From Candidatus Hydrogenedentota bacterium (lineage in GTDB: Bacteria; Hydrogenedentota; Hydrogenedentia; Hydrogenedentales; JAEUWI01): a stretch of DNA of 64,000 nt. The stretch lies in assembly GCA_016791475.1 (NCBI GenBank), contig JAEUWI010000007.1:1-64000 (forward strand), written 5' to 3'. Numbering within the stretch: position 1 is the first letter of the stretch; each line of letters starts with the position of its first letter. This document shows, piece by piece, positions 28,749 through 39,157 of this stretch. Position numbers and translations under genes: made by a program. Under the pieces are notes generated by a model. That model made no database searches. It was given only the letters and a program-made list of their open reading frames with translations, and was not told where the DNA came from.

Positions 28749-29066
28749 TCAAGCTGAAAATCCGCAGGCAGAAAGAAGAGCCAATCGGACTTCTGGCCAT
28801 TTCGCTTCGGGCAACTCGCAAAGCATACTTCCCAGTCGGCCTCGCTGCGCCAGTGACACGTGGTCGAAATTCAATACACAGGGGGACTGCATTCCCTCAT
28901 TCGGCCCGAGGAATACTTCGCTAGGAATGCCCCGGATAGTTCGTGTCGCCGGAACGACAATCAACTCGTTAACCCGGCCAATTATATCTCCACGGGTCAG
29001 AATGAGCACCGGACGCTTCTTGTCCGGCAGGCGAAATGTGTACCAACGAATTTCGCCCCGCCTCAA
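28749..29066 (-). CDS. mazF: MazF/PemK-family endoribonuclease toxin
   Basis: A 105-residue protein starting with TTG at 29066 that overlaps the antitoxin stop (TTGA). A consensus GGAGG lies about 8 bases before this TTG. The first residues, RRGEIRWYTF, align with the usual MazF N-terminus (RGDIV or RGEIW). Later come KRPVLILTR, VPATRTIRG and VNFDHVSLAQ-like features of the PemK fold. The frame is open further up to 29096 but that extension has no Shine-Dalgarno. It should cleave mRNA when not bound by the upstream antitoxin. Confidence 0.85.
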   Translation of the reverse strand: MRRGEIRWYTFRLPDKKRPVLILTRGDIIGRVNELIVVPATRTIRGIPSEVFLGPNEGMQSPCVLNFDHVSLAQRGRLGSMLCELPEAKWPEVRLALLSACGFSA

Positions 29067-29272
29067 TAGAATTCCTCCCAGCCTTCCGCTTCCCACGCAA
29101 GTGGTTCTTCGTCTGAAGAGAATTCATCTTCTCCAGGTGGCATCAATGCATAGGCTTCCGCATCACTGGATGTAGTCTGCTGGACAAGCAGACGAACCAG
29201 CCGCACGCGCTCATGGCTCGATAGCGTCGAAAGCATTGGCAGAAAATCTTCGGCTGTCTTGGGTTCGATCAT
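29063..29272 (-). CDS. Antitoxin partner of MazF
   Basis: A 69-residue acidic protein (C-terminus with PPGEDEFSSDEEPLAWEAEGWEEF). It is upstream of, and coupled to, a MazF toxin gene. No DNA-binding fold is obvious. The acidic tail is suitable for covering the toxin. Its ATG lies only 6 bases after a -10 box, so the message may have no leader. Confidence 0.75.
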   Translation of the reverse strand: MIEPKTAEDFLPMLSTLSSHERVRLVRLLVQQTTSSDAEAYALMPPGEDEFSSDEEPLAWEAEGWEEFY

Positions 29273-29278
29273 GTCCAG

Positions 29279-29307
29279 ATTTTAACACATATTGGCAATG
29301 CCGGCAA
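29279..29307 (-). promoter_or_regulatory. Promoter of the MazF module, apparently leaderless
   Basis: On the minus strand TTGCCG (29307-29302) and TAAAAT (29284-29279) are 17 bp apart. The usual start, 7 bases after the -10, falls on the A of the antitoxin ATG at 29272; no Shine-Dalgarno precedes this ATG. Confidence 0.5.
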
Positions 29308-29488
29308 TGCCACCCGACGTGCCTCCTCGATACGCGAAAGTCTCCCGCGCCACCCGCGCGGGAATGACGCCTGGGGACTCTACATGGTAGACTCATCGCA
29401 CGCAGTGCAAGTCAACCGGCTAACAATACCCCAGAATCTATCGTCTAATGTTGCGATAGGCAAGCAAACAACGGTGAGGGAGAAAACA

Positions 29489-30388
29489 ATGAAACAAGCG
29501 GCATCCATTCTTCTTATCGTACTGTGCGTGGCAGGCTGCGCGGGACGCCAACGGCTCGAAACGAAAACGATGGAGCGAAAGGCTGCGTCGCTGGCGGACT
29601 ACGGGCCGGAATCGATTCAGGCCATCGTCCCATTCCCGGAGGCACCCGGGAGCGACACCGACGTGCGGGGCATCGCCCCGACGACTTTCCTCGCGATTCA
29701 CTCCGGAGTGCTGTTGTCCGGTGACGGCTTGGACGAGGACGAGTTTCTGGCGCAATTCGAAGAACGACAAGAAACCCGGCGTGATAGGGGAATTGATCTG
29801 GAATTGAATATCCAAACGGAGGCACTCGGCGGTGCGGGGGCCTGTGTTCCCGTCTCCAATGACGGCTATTTTCTGACGGCGAGCCACGTCTTGGATTATA
29901 CCGATACGTACGTCATCTATTTCACCTCGGACGAGACCCACACCTATGCCCGCAGCGCCCGGTGCCGCCTCGTAGAGCGATATGGATCGGATTTGGCCGT
30001 GCTCCATGTGGATATCAAGACGCCACGCTACCTGCGTCTGGCCGACGAACCACTGACGAAAGGCGACGAGGTCTTCGGAGGTAACGTTTGGGTGGGCCAG
30101 GCCGCGGCCGGCAAATACCTGCGCGAGATAGAGGGACAATATGTGACCTCCCGGCGTGAGGTGGAAGGGACCTTTATCTACACGGACATGCCGGCCCTTC
30201 CCGGCGACAGCGGCTCGGCGCTTATAAACAGGAAGGGTGAGCTCTGCGGTATTATCGTAAGCGGGGCGGAATCCGAACGCCTGCTGGGCCCGATTTCCGT
30301 CCGTCGCGACTATGCGATCGCGGCCCCGTTATATAGAGAGGCGATAGTAGAAGTCATCGCACGGGACCGGACGGAGAACGGGCTGTAG
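29489..30388 (+). CDS. Trypsin-like serine protease lipoprotein
   Basis: A 299-residue protein starting at ATG 29489 (GAGGGAG just upstream). The signal peptide ends in a canonical lipobox VAGC. The protease domain has the catalytic triad in order: His in FLTASHVLDY, Asp in YGSDLAVLHV and Ser in LPGDSGSALINRKG. It looks like a degP/trypsin-type peptidase without a PDZ domain, probably anchored in an envelope membrane facing the periplasm. Its target is unknown. The stop codon adjoins an inverted-repeat element. Confidence 0.85.
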   Translation: MKQAASILLIVLCVAGCAGRQRLETKTMERKAASLADYGPESIQAIVPFPEAPGSDTDVRGIAPTTFLAIHSGVLLSGDGLDEDEFLAQFEERQETRRDRGIDLELNIQTEALGGAGACVPVSNDGYFLTASHVLDYTDTYVIYFTSDETHTYARSARCRLVERYGSDLAVLHVDIKTPRYLRLADEPLTKGDEVFGGNVWVGQAAAGKYLREIEGQYVTSRREVEGTFIYTDMPALPGDSGSALINRKGELCGIIVSGAESERLLGPISVRRDYAIAAPLYREAIVEVIARDRTENGL

Positions 30389-30600
30389 GGACTGACACGG
30401 ATTCGAATCGTTGGTACGCGTCGTCCGCGAGACGCCAACAAAGCTAGCCACTGAACGCACAACCCGCCACAACATCCGTGGCTGTCTCGCCCCGGTCGCA
30501 GGACAGCCACGGATGTTGGCGTGCATTTCGCACGAGCATGGTCTGGCCTGATTGGGTCATGACAGTGCAGCTATCGACGACTTGTGTCCGTGTCAGTCCC
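30388..30600. repeat. 213-bp nested inverted-repeat element
   Basis: Outer arms GGGACTGACACGGA (30388-30401) and TCCGTGTCAGTCCC (30587-30600) are perfect 14-bp inverted repeats. In the middle, CAACATCCGTGGCTGTC (30472-30488) pairs perfectly with 30504-30520 over 17 bp with a 15-base loop. No gene lies inside. It separates the protease and DUF1501 genes, which converge, and may also act as a two-way terminator. Confidence 0.85.
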
Positions 30601-30602
30601 CC

Positions 30603-32039
<1,437 letters not shown>

Positions 32040-32398
32040 GGGAAGCTAACTCCTTTTGCTACTGCCTGCGTATGGGATGATTCTACGCCATTTTCGGCGG
32101 ATTGTCACGCTTTCCGGGGACGGACCCGCGCCGGTTCACTTCAACAGCGCGGGGCTTCCCGGACAATCGGGTGAGTCGCGATCCGTCGTGCTCGACGTCA
32201 GGGCGCGGGCCTGTCCCAGTGGGATTAAGGGCTGACTCGAACAAAGAGTCGCTCCCACCTCACGACTTCGACTTTCATGTCGTGACCTTACATCCCAAGG
32301 GACATGCCGCCGCGCTGTGGGGCGCTGTTCTCGTTGAAATTGCGATGGTGGCCGTGGCTCTCTTACACCTCGTAGTACGCGTCCGGCGGTACGTCCCT
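32040..32398. other. Intergenic gap between PSD1 and DUF1501 genes
   Basis: No convincing gene is present in these 359 bases. Two small inverted repeats occur: GACTC/GAGTC at 32234-32250 and CACGAC/GTCGTG at 32261-32284. They look like remnants of REP-type sequences. Confidence 0.6.
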
Positions 32399-35300
32399 TC
32401 ACTGGCGCACAATCGTTTCGTCGAGATTCAAGATCACCCGCGCGGCCAGGGTCCACGCCGCCAGGTCGCTCGAAGCCCCCTCGCCGAGGATCGCCTTGGG
32501 GTCGAGTTCGCCCGCGCTAAGGCGGGCGCGCTGCTGGGCGAGGTAGGTCTCCAGCGCATCCAACTCGTCCGCCTCCGGTGCGCGGGTGACGCAGCGGCGG
32601 AAGGCGAAGGCGAGACGCTCGCGATCCGTGCCACCGCCTTCGGCCATGGAGTACTGCGCGAGCTTCACCGCCGTCTCGAAGAAGAGGGGCTCGTTCAGCG
32701 TGGTCAATGCCTGCAAGGGACTGTTGCTCCGTTCGCGGGCGGTGCAGGGCGACTCGCCCGAGGGCGTGTCGAAGACCTGGAGCGCGGGAAAGGGCACGCT
32801 GCGGAAGCGGAAGGTGTACATGGCGCGGCGGTATTTGTCCGCGCCGGTGTCGTAGGCCCAGGTCTTGGGCCCATAGCTCGCGGGCGGCAGGAAGAGGAAG
32901 TCGGGTGCGGGCGGATACACGCTGGGTCCGCCAACGGACGGATTGAGCAGACCGCTCGCCGCCAGGGTGATGTCGCGAACGGTCTCGCCCTCCACGCGGA
33001 AGCGGGAGCCCCGCGCCATGAGGCGATTGTAGGGATCGCGCTCCAGCAATTCCGGCGTGGCGATGGACTGCTGGCGGTAGGCCGCGGAGGACACGATGAG
33101 CCGGTGCAGATCTTTCATGCGCCAGCCGCGCTCCATGAATTCCACCGCGAGCCAGTCGATGAGCTCCGGGTGGCTGGGCGGGTCGCCCTGCATGCCCAGA
33201 TCGCCCGTGGTCGTGGCGAGGCCCTTGCCGAAGTAGCGCTGCCATGCACGGTTCACATAGGCCCGGGCGGTGGTGGAGGCCTTGGGCGATACAAGCCAGC
33301 GCGCGAAGCCGAGGCGATCGCGGGTGTCCTGATCATACGCATGGAGGAAGGCGGGCGTGGCGGGGCTGACCTCCTCGGCAGGGCTCAGGAAGTCGCCGCG
33401 CTCCAGGCGGTGGGTTACCCGATTGGTTTCGCGGGGCTGGAGCACGAGTTGCGATGCGCCCTCGGGGTGGGCCAGCCACAGGCCCTCGATGCGACTGTTC
33501 GCCCCGTGGAACTCGGGCACGCCCTCGCGCCAGTAACTGAAAAGGGCGGCCTGCTGGGCCTCGGTGCGTGTTTCGCGGGGCGTGGCGAGGATGGCCTTGA
33601 TCCCGGCGGGTATCGCGCGCGTGGGCAGGGCATCCGCATCGGTGACGCTGACGCGGAAGCGCCCCATGTTATTCGTCTGCTTGTCGTTGTTGTTCCAGCC
33701 GCCGTGGCTCTGCTGGGGCATCAGGCCGAGAACCATGCCGGGCGTTACGGTCAGGGGCTCGGCGAGCTTGAAGATGGCCTCGCGCGCCTGGTTGCGCCGT
33801 CCCGGATCGATGTCGCAGGTCCATGCGGTCTCCGGTCTGCCGTCGATGGCCAGTTCAATCGGCCCCGTGTAGCGAACCAGCTTTTCCTTGTGGGGAAACT
33901 CCGGCCCGAGCACCCGCTGGGGCGGATTCAGGTCCGCCAACGCCGAAGCGATGGGCGAGAGGGTCCACTTGTCGAAATCTTTCGTCGGCAGACCCTCGGC
34001 CGTGCTGCGGAAGCTCACCTCCGAGAGGGCGAAGCCGCCTGCGCGGTTGCGGCCCGGACCGCCCCGGGGCAGGTTGGGATCATTCATGAACTCGATGCGC
34101 AGGGCCGTGATCTTCTGGAGGTTGGTCGTTCCGCTCATCTTGGGTGAGGTATTTGTCGGCGAGAAGCCCTGGCCCAGGTAGGAGCCGTCTTCCTGCGGTA
34201 GGAACTTCTGGCCGCCCGTGGAGTTGTCGTCAAACGCGAGGGTCAGCGTTTCCCACGCGGGCTCCGGCTCCTTTTTCAATTCCTCCTCCCACTTTGCCAT
34301 GCGCTCCGGCCAGTCGGTGTTCTCCGCCTTGATCTCCGCTTCGACTTCCGAAATGAGAGACATCAGCGTCTCGCGCTGGGCATTCTCCTTGTCGGAATAC
34401 ACGGGGATGTTCGCCTCGTGAGCATCGTTCAAGAAAGCGAGCATCTGGTAATACTCGGTGTGGGTCAGCGGGTCGTATTTGTGCGTGTGGCACTGGGCGC
34501 AGGCCACGGTCAGCCCCAGCACGCCGCGCCCCACGAGGTCCATGCGGTTGAACAGGGCCTCCATGCGGAACTGCTCCGGATCGATGCCGCCCTCCTCGTT
34601 GATCATGCTGTTGCGCAGGAAGCCCGTGGCCACGCGCTGATCCTGCGTCGCATTCGGCAGGCGATCCCCCGCGATCTGTTCCACCACAAACTCGTCGTAG
34701 GGCTTGTCCGCGTTGATCGCGCGGATGACCCAGTCGCGCCAGGCCCACACCTGCCGCCGCGCGTCCTTCTCGAAGCCGTCCGAGTCGGCATACTGCGCGG
34801 CGTCGAGCCAGTGCCGCGCCCAGTGCTCGCCATAGTGCGGCGAGGCGAGCAGCCGCTCCACCAGCGCGTCATACCAGTCTTCGGACGTGTCCGCGCTCAC
34901 GCGGTCGATCTCTTCCAGCGTCGGCGGAAGGCCCGTGAGATCCAGGCTCAAGCGACGCAGCAAGGTAATGCGATCCGCCTCCGGTGACGGCGCCAGGCCC
35001 TCGCGATCCAGCCGCGCCAGCACAAAGGCGTCGATGGGATTGCGCACCCACGCGGGATTCGAAACGGCGGGAATCTCCGGACGCTGCGGCGTCTGAAAGG
35101 CCCAGTGGGCCGTGCGCTTCGCACCTTGCGCGATCCACGCGCGGATCAGTTCGGTGTCTTCGGTGGAAAGGGCGTCATGATCCGGTGCGGGCGGCATCCG
35201 CTCCTCCGGGTCCGCGCTCGTGATGCGCTGGAGAATCTCGCTCTCCTCCGGCTTGCCCGGCACGATGGCCTTGGAATCCGCCACCTCCACATCCAGCCGC

Positions 35301-35458
35301 AACTCTCCCTTGCGCGACGCTTCATCCGGCCCATGACACTCGAAGCAGTTGTTGCTCAGGATGGGCCGGATCTGGCGGTCATAGGAGACCGGCTCCAGTG
35401 CCGACGCGGAGGTCAGCGGTGCGAGGACGGCAATAAACATGAAGGTACGGCAAGACAC
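32399..35458 (-). CDS. PSD1-type planctomycete cytochrome-like protein (PSCyt1, DUF1549, DUF1553), copy 1
   Basis: A protein of 1019 residues when started with GTG at 35458, which has AAAGGG about 10 bases upstream and gives a short signal peptide ending TSASA. The parallel paralogue at 41515-44598 also starts with GTG after a similar AAAGG. Order of domains: PSCyt1 heme region (NNCFECHGPDEA), DUF1549 (LLRRLSLDLTGLPP, HWLDAAQYADSDGFEKD), the second C-x2-C-H in VACAQCHTHKYDPL, a jelly-roll region with DIDPGRRNQ, and DUF1553 at the end (LGMQGDPPSHPELIDWLA, ERSNSPLQALTTLNEP). It forms the usual pair with the DUF1501 gene downstream. The family's reaction is not known; the heme motifs suggest redox or oxygen-dependent polysaccharide chemistry. 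Confidence 0.92.
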   Translation of the reverse strand: MSCRTFMFIAVLAPLTSASALEPVSYDRQIRPILSNNCFECHGPDEASRKGELRLDVEVADSKAIVPGKPEESEILQRITSADPEERMPPAPDHDALSTEDTELIRAWIAQGAKRTAHWAFQTPQRPEIPAVSNPAWVRNPIDAFVLARLDREGLAPSPEADRITLLRRLSLDLTGLPPTLEEIDRVSADTSEDWYDALVERLLASPHYGEHWARHWLDAAQYADSDGFEKDARRQVWAWRDWVIRAINADKPYDEFVVEQIAGDRLPNATQDQRVATGFLRNSMINEEGGIDPEQFRMEALFNRMDLVGRGVLGLTVACAQCHTHKYDPLTHTEYYQMLAFLNDAHEANIPVYSDKENAQRETLMSLISEVEAEIKAENTDWPERMAKWEEELKKEPEPAWETLTLAFDDNSTGGQKFLPQEDGSYLGQGFSPTNTSPKMSGTTNLQKITALRIEFMNDPNLPRGGPGRNRAGGFALSEVSFRSTAEGLPTKDFDKWTLSPIASALADLNPPQRVLGPEFPHKEKLVRYTGPIELAIDGRPETAWTCDIDPGRRNQAREAIFKLAEPLTVTPGMVLGLMPQQSHGGWNNNDKQTNNMGRFRVSVTDADALPTRAIPAGIKAILATPRETRTEAQQAALFSYWREGVPEFHGANSRIEGLWLAHPEGASQLVLQPRETNRVTHRLERGDFLSPAEEVSPATPAFLHAYDQDTRDRLGFARWLVSPKASTTARAYVNRAWQRYFGKGLATTTGDLGMQGDPPSHPELIDWLAVEFMERGWRMKDLHRLIVSSAAYRQQSIATPELLERDPYNRLMARGSRFRVEGETVRDITLAASGLLNPSVGGPSVYPPAPDFLFLPPASYGPKTWAYDTGADKYRRAMYTFRFRSVPFPALQVFDTPSGESPCTARERSNSPLQALTTLNEPLFFETAVKLAQYSMAEGGGTDRERLAFAFRRCVTRAPEADELDALETYLAQQRARLSAGELDPKAILGEGASSDLAAWTLAARVILNLDETIVRQ

Positions 35459-35506
35459 GGCGGTTAAACCCTTTCGTGCGTGTGGAATCACTGCGCTGAA
35501 GGGTTC

Positions 35507-35535
35507 AGTGTAGCGGAGAGGAGGGATGGGTGCAA
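35507..35535 (-). promoter_or_regulatory. Promoter of PSD1 copy 1
   Basis: On the minus strand TTGCAC (35535-35530) and TACACT (35512-35507) are 17 bp apart. The -10 context TCCGCTACACT recurs in front of PSD1 copy 2. Confidence 0.65.
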
Positions 35536-35682
35536 ATGGCGGACGAATGTTCCAAATTGAGAATAGGGTGTCCCGAAATGGGAATTTCCCGGCGAGCCTC
35601 ATGCGGTTTGCTGAGGTTAATCTGGAGTTGCGTATTTTTATATGAAATTCGAGTGCGCTAGGACGATGTAGAACTAAATTTC

Positions 35683-35711
35683 TTGACAACGAAGGGGGGC
35701 TGATCTATGCT
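35683..35711 (+). promoter_or_regulatory. Near-consensus promoter of the three-gene secreted operon
   Basis: Consensus TTGACA (35683-35688), a 17-bp spacer and TATGCT (35706-35711). The leader would be about 35 bases and carries AGGAGG before the ATG at 35752. It is the best promoter in the window. Confidence 0.8.
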
Positions 35712-35751
35712 GGAGGCGTTCTTTCAACCAACCAACAGGAGGCTAGGTGGT

Positions 35752-36975
35752 ATGAAAAGCGCAAATTGGAAGTGTTTCGTGGTAGTAGCCTTGGGGCTCA
35801 TCGGCGTGGGGCAGGCGGCCTGGGCGGCAAGCAATTCTCCCGAATCCCTCGATGAGGCGCGGCTCGACGCCGTGGCCCTGATTGGAACGGGCCAGCGGCT
35901 GGAGGCGGCGGATCTGCTGCTGAAATCGCTCAGGGAGATCCCGCCGGATCGCCCTGACCTGGCGCTGGGCGCCGTCGGCGTGGTGCAGGCCCTCCTCTTC
36001 GACACGGAGTACCTTATGCAACCGGGAGAGCGCAAGGTATTCTTCACGCAATCGCTTGACGAAACCGGCCACCTCATGGATCTGCTCCTGGCCACGCTCA
36101 TGCGCTATTCGGACGATGCGGGGATCACCGTGGACGAGGCCGAGCGCTGCGTGCAGGATCTCTACCGCCTCACCCGGAGCGACAATCAGGTGGTCCGCCT
36201 CGGGGCGCTCTTCACCATGTCCAGCCCCTATTTTCTCTATGATACCGGCTGGGCGCAGACCGCGCGGGATCGCATCGTGAAGGAGTTTCCCGACACGGAA
36301 CTGGCCCTGGAGGCCCAGCGCCTCCCCCTCTACCGCGCGGAACAGTTTGGCCCCGATGGCCTTGATCTGCTCTTCAACGCGGCAAATCAGAAGGATGAAC
36401 TCCGCGCCCACAGCCAGCGCCTGCGGGCAGACGCCATCGGCGCGGCGGTGTACAACAATCTTGAAGCGAGGGGCGGGGCGCGCGATGATGCCGCCCTGGC
36501 CGATACCCTGGCGGCGGCGGCGGCGAACGCGCCGGGATGGATGGAGCAATACGCGGCACTGAGTATCCTCGCCGATCTCGACACGAACCGGGCGGGCGCT
36601 CGGGTGCGCGATGCGGCAACGGCGGCCATCGCGCGCAACGCCGATCCCCGCGTGGCCTTCCGCGCGCGGACCCTGCGCCTCCTGCTTGCCCGTAAGAGCG
36701 GTGATGCGGCCACGCTGCTGGAGGACACTGGCGCCCTGCTGGACCTTCAGGACTTGCCCCTCGTGCCGGAGCGCAACAATTACGAAGAGTTGATGCACCA
36801 TGTGCGCCAGAGCGCGGCGCGGCTCGCGGAGCTCGGCAAAGGGGAAGAAGCCCAGGCCCTTCTCCGGCGGCTGGCGAATCGCGCGCCCGGATCGGCGCTC
36901 GCCGGCGAAGTTGAAGAGACCATCAATTCGATTGAGGAACCTGGTGCCGGCGATGCTGGCGTAGCGGCAAACTGA
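35752..36975 (+). CDS. Exported helical-repeat protein of unknown function
   Basis: A 407-residue protein with signal peptide (MKSANWKCFVVVALGLIGVGQAAWA) and an Ala/Leu/Arg-rich, all-helical body that looks like TPR or HEAT-type repeats (for example LVERNNYEELMHHV-like and LAELGKGEEAQALLRRLA near the C-terminus). No catalytic motif is visible. ATG 35752 follows an AGGAGG, so the in-frame ATG at 35707 is unlikely; that codon also overlaps the -10 box. It is the first gene of an operon with two other secreted proteins, 14 bases ahead of the next start. I do not recognise the family. Confidence 0.75.
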   Translation: MKSANWKCFVVVALGLIGVGQAAWAASNSPESLDEARLDAVALIGTGQRLEAADLLLKSLREIPPDRPDLALGAVGVVQALLFDTEYLMQPGERKVFFTQSLDETGHLMDLLLATLMRYSDDAGITVDEAERCVQDLYRLTRSDNQVVRLGALFTMSSPYFLYDTGWAQTARDRIVKEFPDTELALEAQRLPLYRAEQFGPDGLDLLFNAANQKDELRAHSQRLRADAIGAAVYNNLEARGGARDDAALADTLAAAAANAPGWMEQYAALSILADLDTNRAGARVRDAATAAIARNADPRVAFRARTLRLLLARKSGDAATLLEDTGALLDLQDLPLVPERNNYEELMHHVRQSAARLAELGKGEEAQALLRRLANRAPGSALAGEVEETINSIEEPGAGDAGVAAN

Positions 36976-36989
36976 GGGGGTTACACATC

Positions 36990-37934
36990 ATGTCTCGTGC
37001 GAAGAAAATGCCCGTATTATTAGTTGGTGGTGCTTCGGTGTTGACGGCGTTGCTTGCTGCGCTCCTCCTGGCCGGTGGCCTATTTGGACTCCATGAGGCG
37101 GAGGCTACCCAACCTCCGCCCCCGCCGCCGAGCTACACGGTCACGGTGAACACGAGCGGCGGCGACAGCACCTGTGAAGTGCAGATCCTGGCGCCCACCG
37201 AAACGGCGTGGGGCAGTACCGCGAGCGGTACCTTTACCAGCGGTACCGGCGTTGATTTGCGGTTTAGAGTGACTTGCCCGAGTGGTTATGCTTTTGACCA
37301 CTGGGAGAGCAACAATGAGGACTTGGATGGGCAAACGAACCACGGAGGCCATAGCGGTGATTTCACGCTCTACGAGAATACGACCGCAACGGCGGTGTTC
37401 TTGCCCGTCGTACTACCCGATGCCGAGTCCACTATCTGGCACGATCACTATACGCAGAGCCCTCATTGGGGGGATATGTACTGGCATCAAGTTTCATCGA
37501 GCTCCAACCCGACATACAGCTTCGCCGGTCTTGTCATTAATGAGGACTTTTTGATCGCTGAAATGGATACGAGCGGTTGCAGCATGACGTTGACTCAGCA
37601 GCAGAAGGAAGGTTTTCAGAATAGTTGGGATAGCGATTGGTTGATCGACAGCAACAACTATCGACAAGAATTGAACGGAGCCCCGCCGAATCACAAGTAT
37701 GATTCCCACGGTTTCAATCCAGATGCTGCACCTTGGGATCAAATTCAATCCAATGAAGTGTTTCGGCTGACACAGCGGATGCGAGTAAAGGGCTGTCCGA
37801 GCACGAACAATCAAGGGCCGTGGTTTGCAACCCATTCCATCCACTTCAAGGTCGTCTACAATACACAGCTCGCGAAAAGGGAGGTGTTCGTGAAGAAAAG
37901 CGGTGTCCAAGGGACCGGCGACCCCAGCTTCTAG
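36990..37934 (+). CDS. Exported protein with bacterial-repeat-like N-terminal domain
   Basis: A 314-residue protein with an N-terminal hydrophobic segment (LTALLAALLLAGGLFGL) and a Pro-rich linker. A domain resembling the bacterial repeat/InlB B-repeat type follows (SYTVTVNTSGGDSTCEV, FRVTCPSGYAFDHWESN, LYENTTATAVF). The second half is Trp-, His- and Asn-rich without recognised motifs (YTQSPHWGDMYWHQ, DSHGFNPDAAPWDQIQ). Cys residues occur in pairs suitable for disulfides. GAGGGGG lies before the ATG. Probably surface-exposed; function unknown. Confidence 0.75.
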   Translation: MSRAKKMPVLLVGGASVLTALLAALLLAGGLFGLHEAEATQPPPPPPSYTVTVNTSGGDSTCEVQILAPTETAWGSTASGTFTSGTGVDLRFRVTCPSGYAFDHWESNNEDLDGQTNHGGHSGDFTLYENTTATAVFLPVVLPDAESTIWHDHYTQSPHWGDMYWHQVSSSSNPTYSFAGLVINEDFLIAEMDTSGCSMTLTQQQKEGFQNSWDSDWLIDSNNYRQELNGAPPNHKYDSHGFNPDAAPWDQIQSNEVFRLTQRMRVKGCPSTNNQGPWFATHSIHFKVVYNTQLAKREVFVKKSGVQGTGDPSF

Positions 37935-37979
37935 ACACCCGGATATCCTCCGCCCTGCTATCCTATGGAGCGATTCTAT

Positions 37980-38888
37980 ATGACACATAAAACCACAATT
38001 GTAACGGCTATGCTGATAACAATGGCGGTCGCACGGGCAGGCTTCGCTGCTGAGATCCGGCCTGCGGAGTCCGATCCATTGGAGCGCTCTGAGGATGCCT
38101 GGGTGAGATCCAAAGTGTCGCTCTTGGAACGCCAGGCGCACACCGGCGCCAAATTGGAGACACCCGTAGATCTCCACGAAATAAAAAGTGTAGTGGAGGA
38201 TTGCTTTCACGTGGAACTGGCGATCGAGCCCCTGCGTGAGCAGTGCGCCGGGGCAGACCCATTGGCGGTTCCTCTGGAACCATTTGCGATTGTCGAGGGT
38301 GAGAAATTTGGCGAGGTGATCGTGCGGCTGACGACGGTCTCTGGCGGACGTTGGATTTTCCAGGAGATTCACGGTGTTCCGCTGCTGCGTCCCGACAGTA
38401 CGGTGGACGGGCATGGGACATTGTTGGATACTATCGTCAGTGTGGAAATAGACGCTTCGTCCATGTGGGAAGCCCTGTGTGCGCTGGCGCTCGCCGTGAA
38501 TCGGGCGAAGGATGTTCAACCGGACAAGGGGCGGCCGTTGATTATTCGGTTCCTTGCGCCAACGCTGATGAGGCTACCCCCTCCCCTATTCCTTGAAGAG
38601 AGGGCGATCCACGTTGCTCTGAAAGAGCAATCGGCCCGCGAGGGGCTCTGTGCAATCTTCGCGCAAGTGGGGGAGAATATTCGGTACTCATACACCTGTG
38701 TCGCCGAAGGCTTTGCACCATCCTATGACTATATCGACATCAGTGCATACAATGCTGAAGCCAGGTTGGTTGATGGTGGAAGGCTATCTGGTGAGCGTCT
38801 TAAGGTGCTCGCGGACACGGCGGATTGGATGTCGGATGAACGCATAATGTCGGTACAGATTCCCGAAAAGGGAAAGACCGTCAATTGA
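37980..38888 (+). CDS. Exported protein of unknown function
   Basis: A 302-residue protein with signal peptide (MTHKTTIVTAMLITMAVARAGFAAE). ATG 37980 has GGAG 9 bases upstream; ATG 37965 lacks one. The rest alternates beta-strand and helix without a familiar motif; GEVIVRLTTVSGGRWIF and EGLCAIFAQVGENIRYSYTCV are typical stretches. Some secretin/STN-like proteins have a comparable pattern, but similarity is too weak to assign. It is the third gene of the operon that starts at 35752. Confidence 0.7.
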   Translation: MTHKTTIVTAMLITMAVARAGFAAEIRPAESDPLERSEDAWVRSKVSLLERQAHTGAKLETPVDLHEIKSVVEDCFHVELAIEPLREQCAGADPLAVPLEPFAIVEGEKFGEVIVRLTTVSGGRWIFQEIHGVPLLRPDSTVDGHGTLLDTIVSVEIDASSMWEALCALALAVNRAKDVQPDKGRPLIIRFLAPTLMRLPPPLFLEERAIHVALKEQSAREGLCAIFAQVGENIRYSYTCVAEGFAPSYDYIDISAYNAEARLVDGGRLSGERLKVLADTADWMSDERIMSVQIPEKGKTVN

Positions 38889-39157
38889 GGCTGAGGCTTA
38901 TGTTCCATGAGGATTCCCGTTCAGGGCTTCTCTGGCAAAAGAAAGATCGTATGATCATGCCGAGTTCTTGGAACCGACGGTAGTGCGTTGAGTATGAAGT
39001 GATACAAGGAAGCAAAAAAGAGGGGTAACGTGAAATATCTGCGAAGTGTCTTGGCAAAAGAGGTCGTTCGAATGATTGAGGCGCGAAATCCGTAGGCCAC
39101 CAGGTATTGGGGTGTATCTTCAGTGCAAGATACTGGCGATCAGTGGAGACAGGAACT

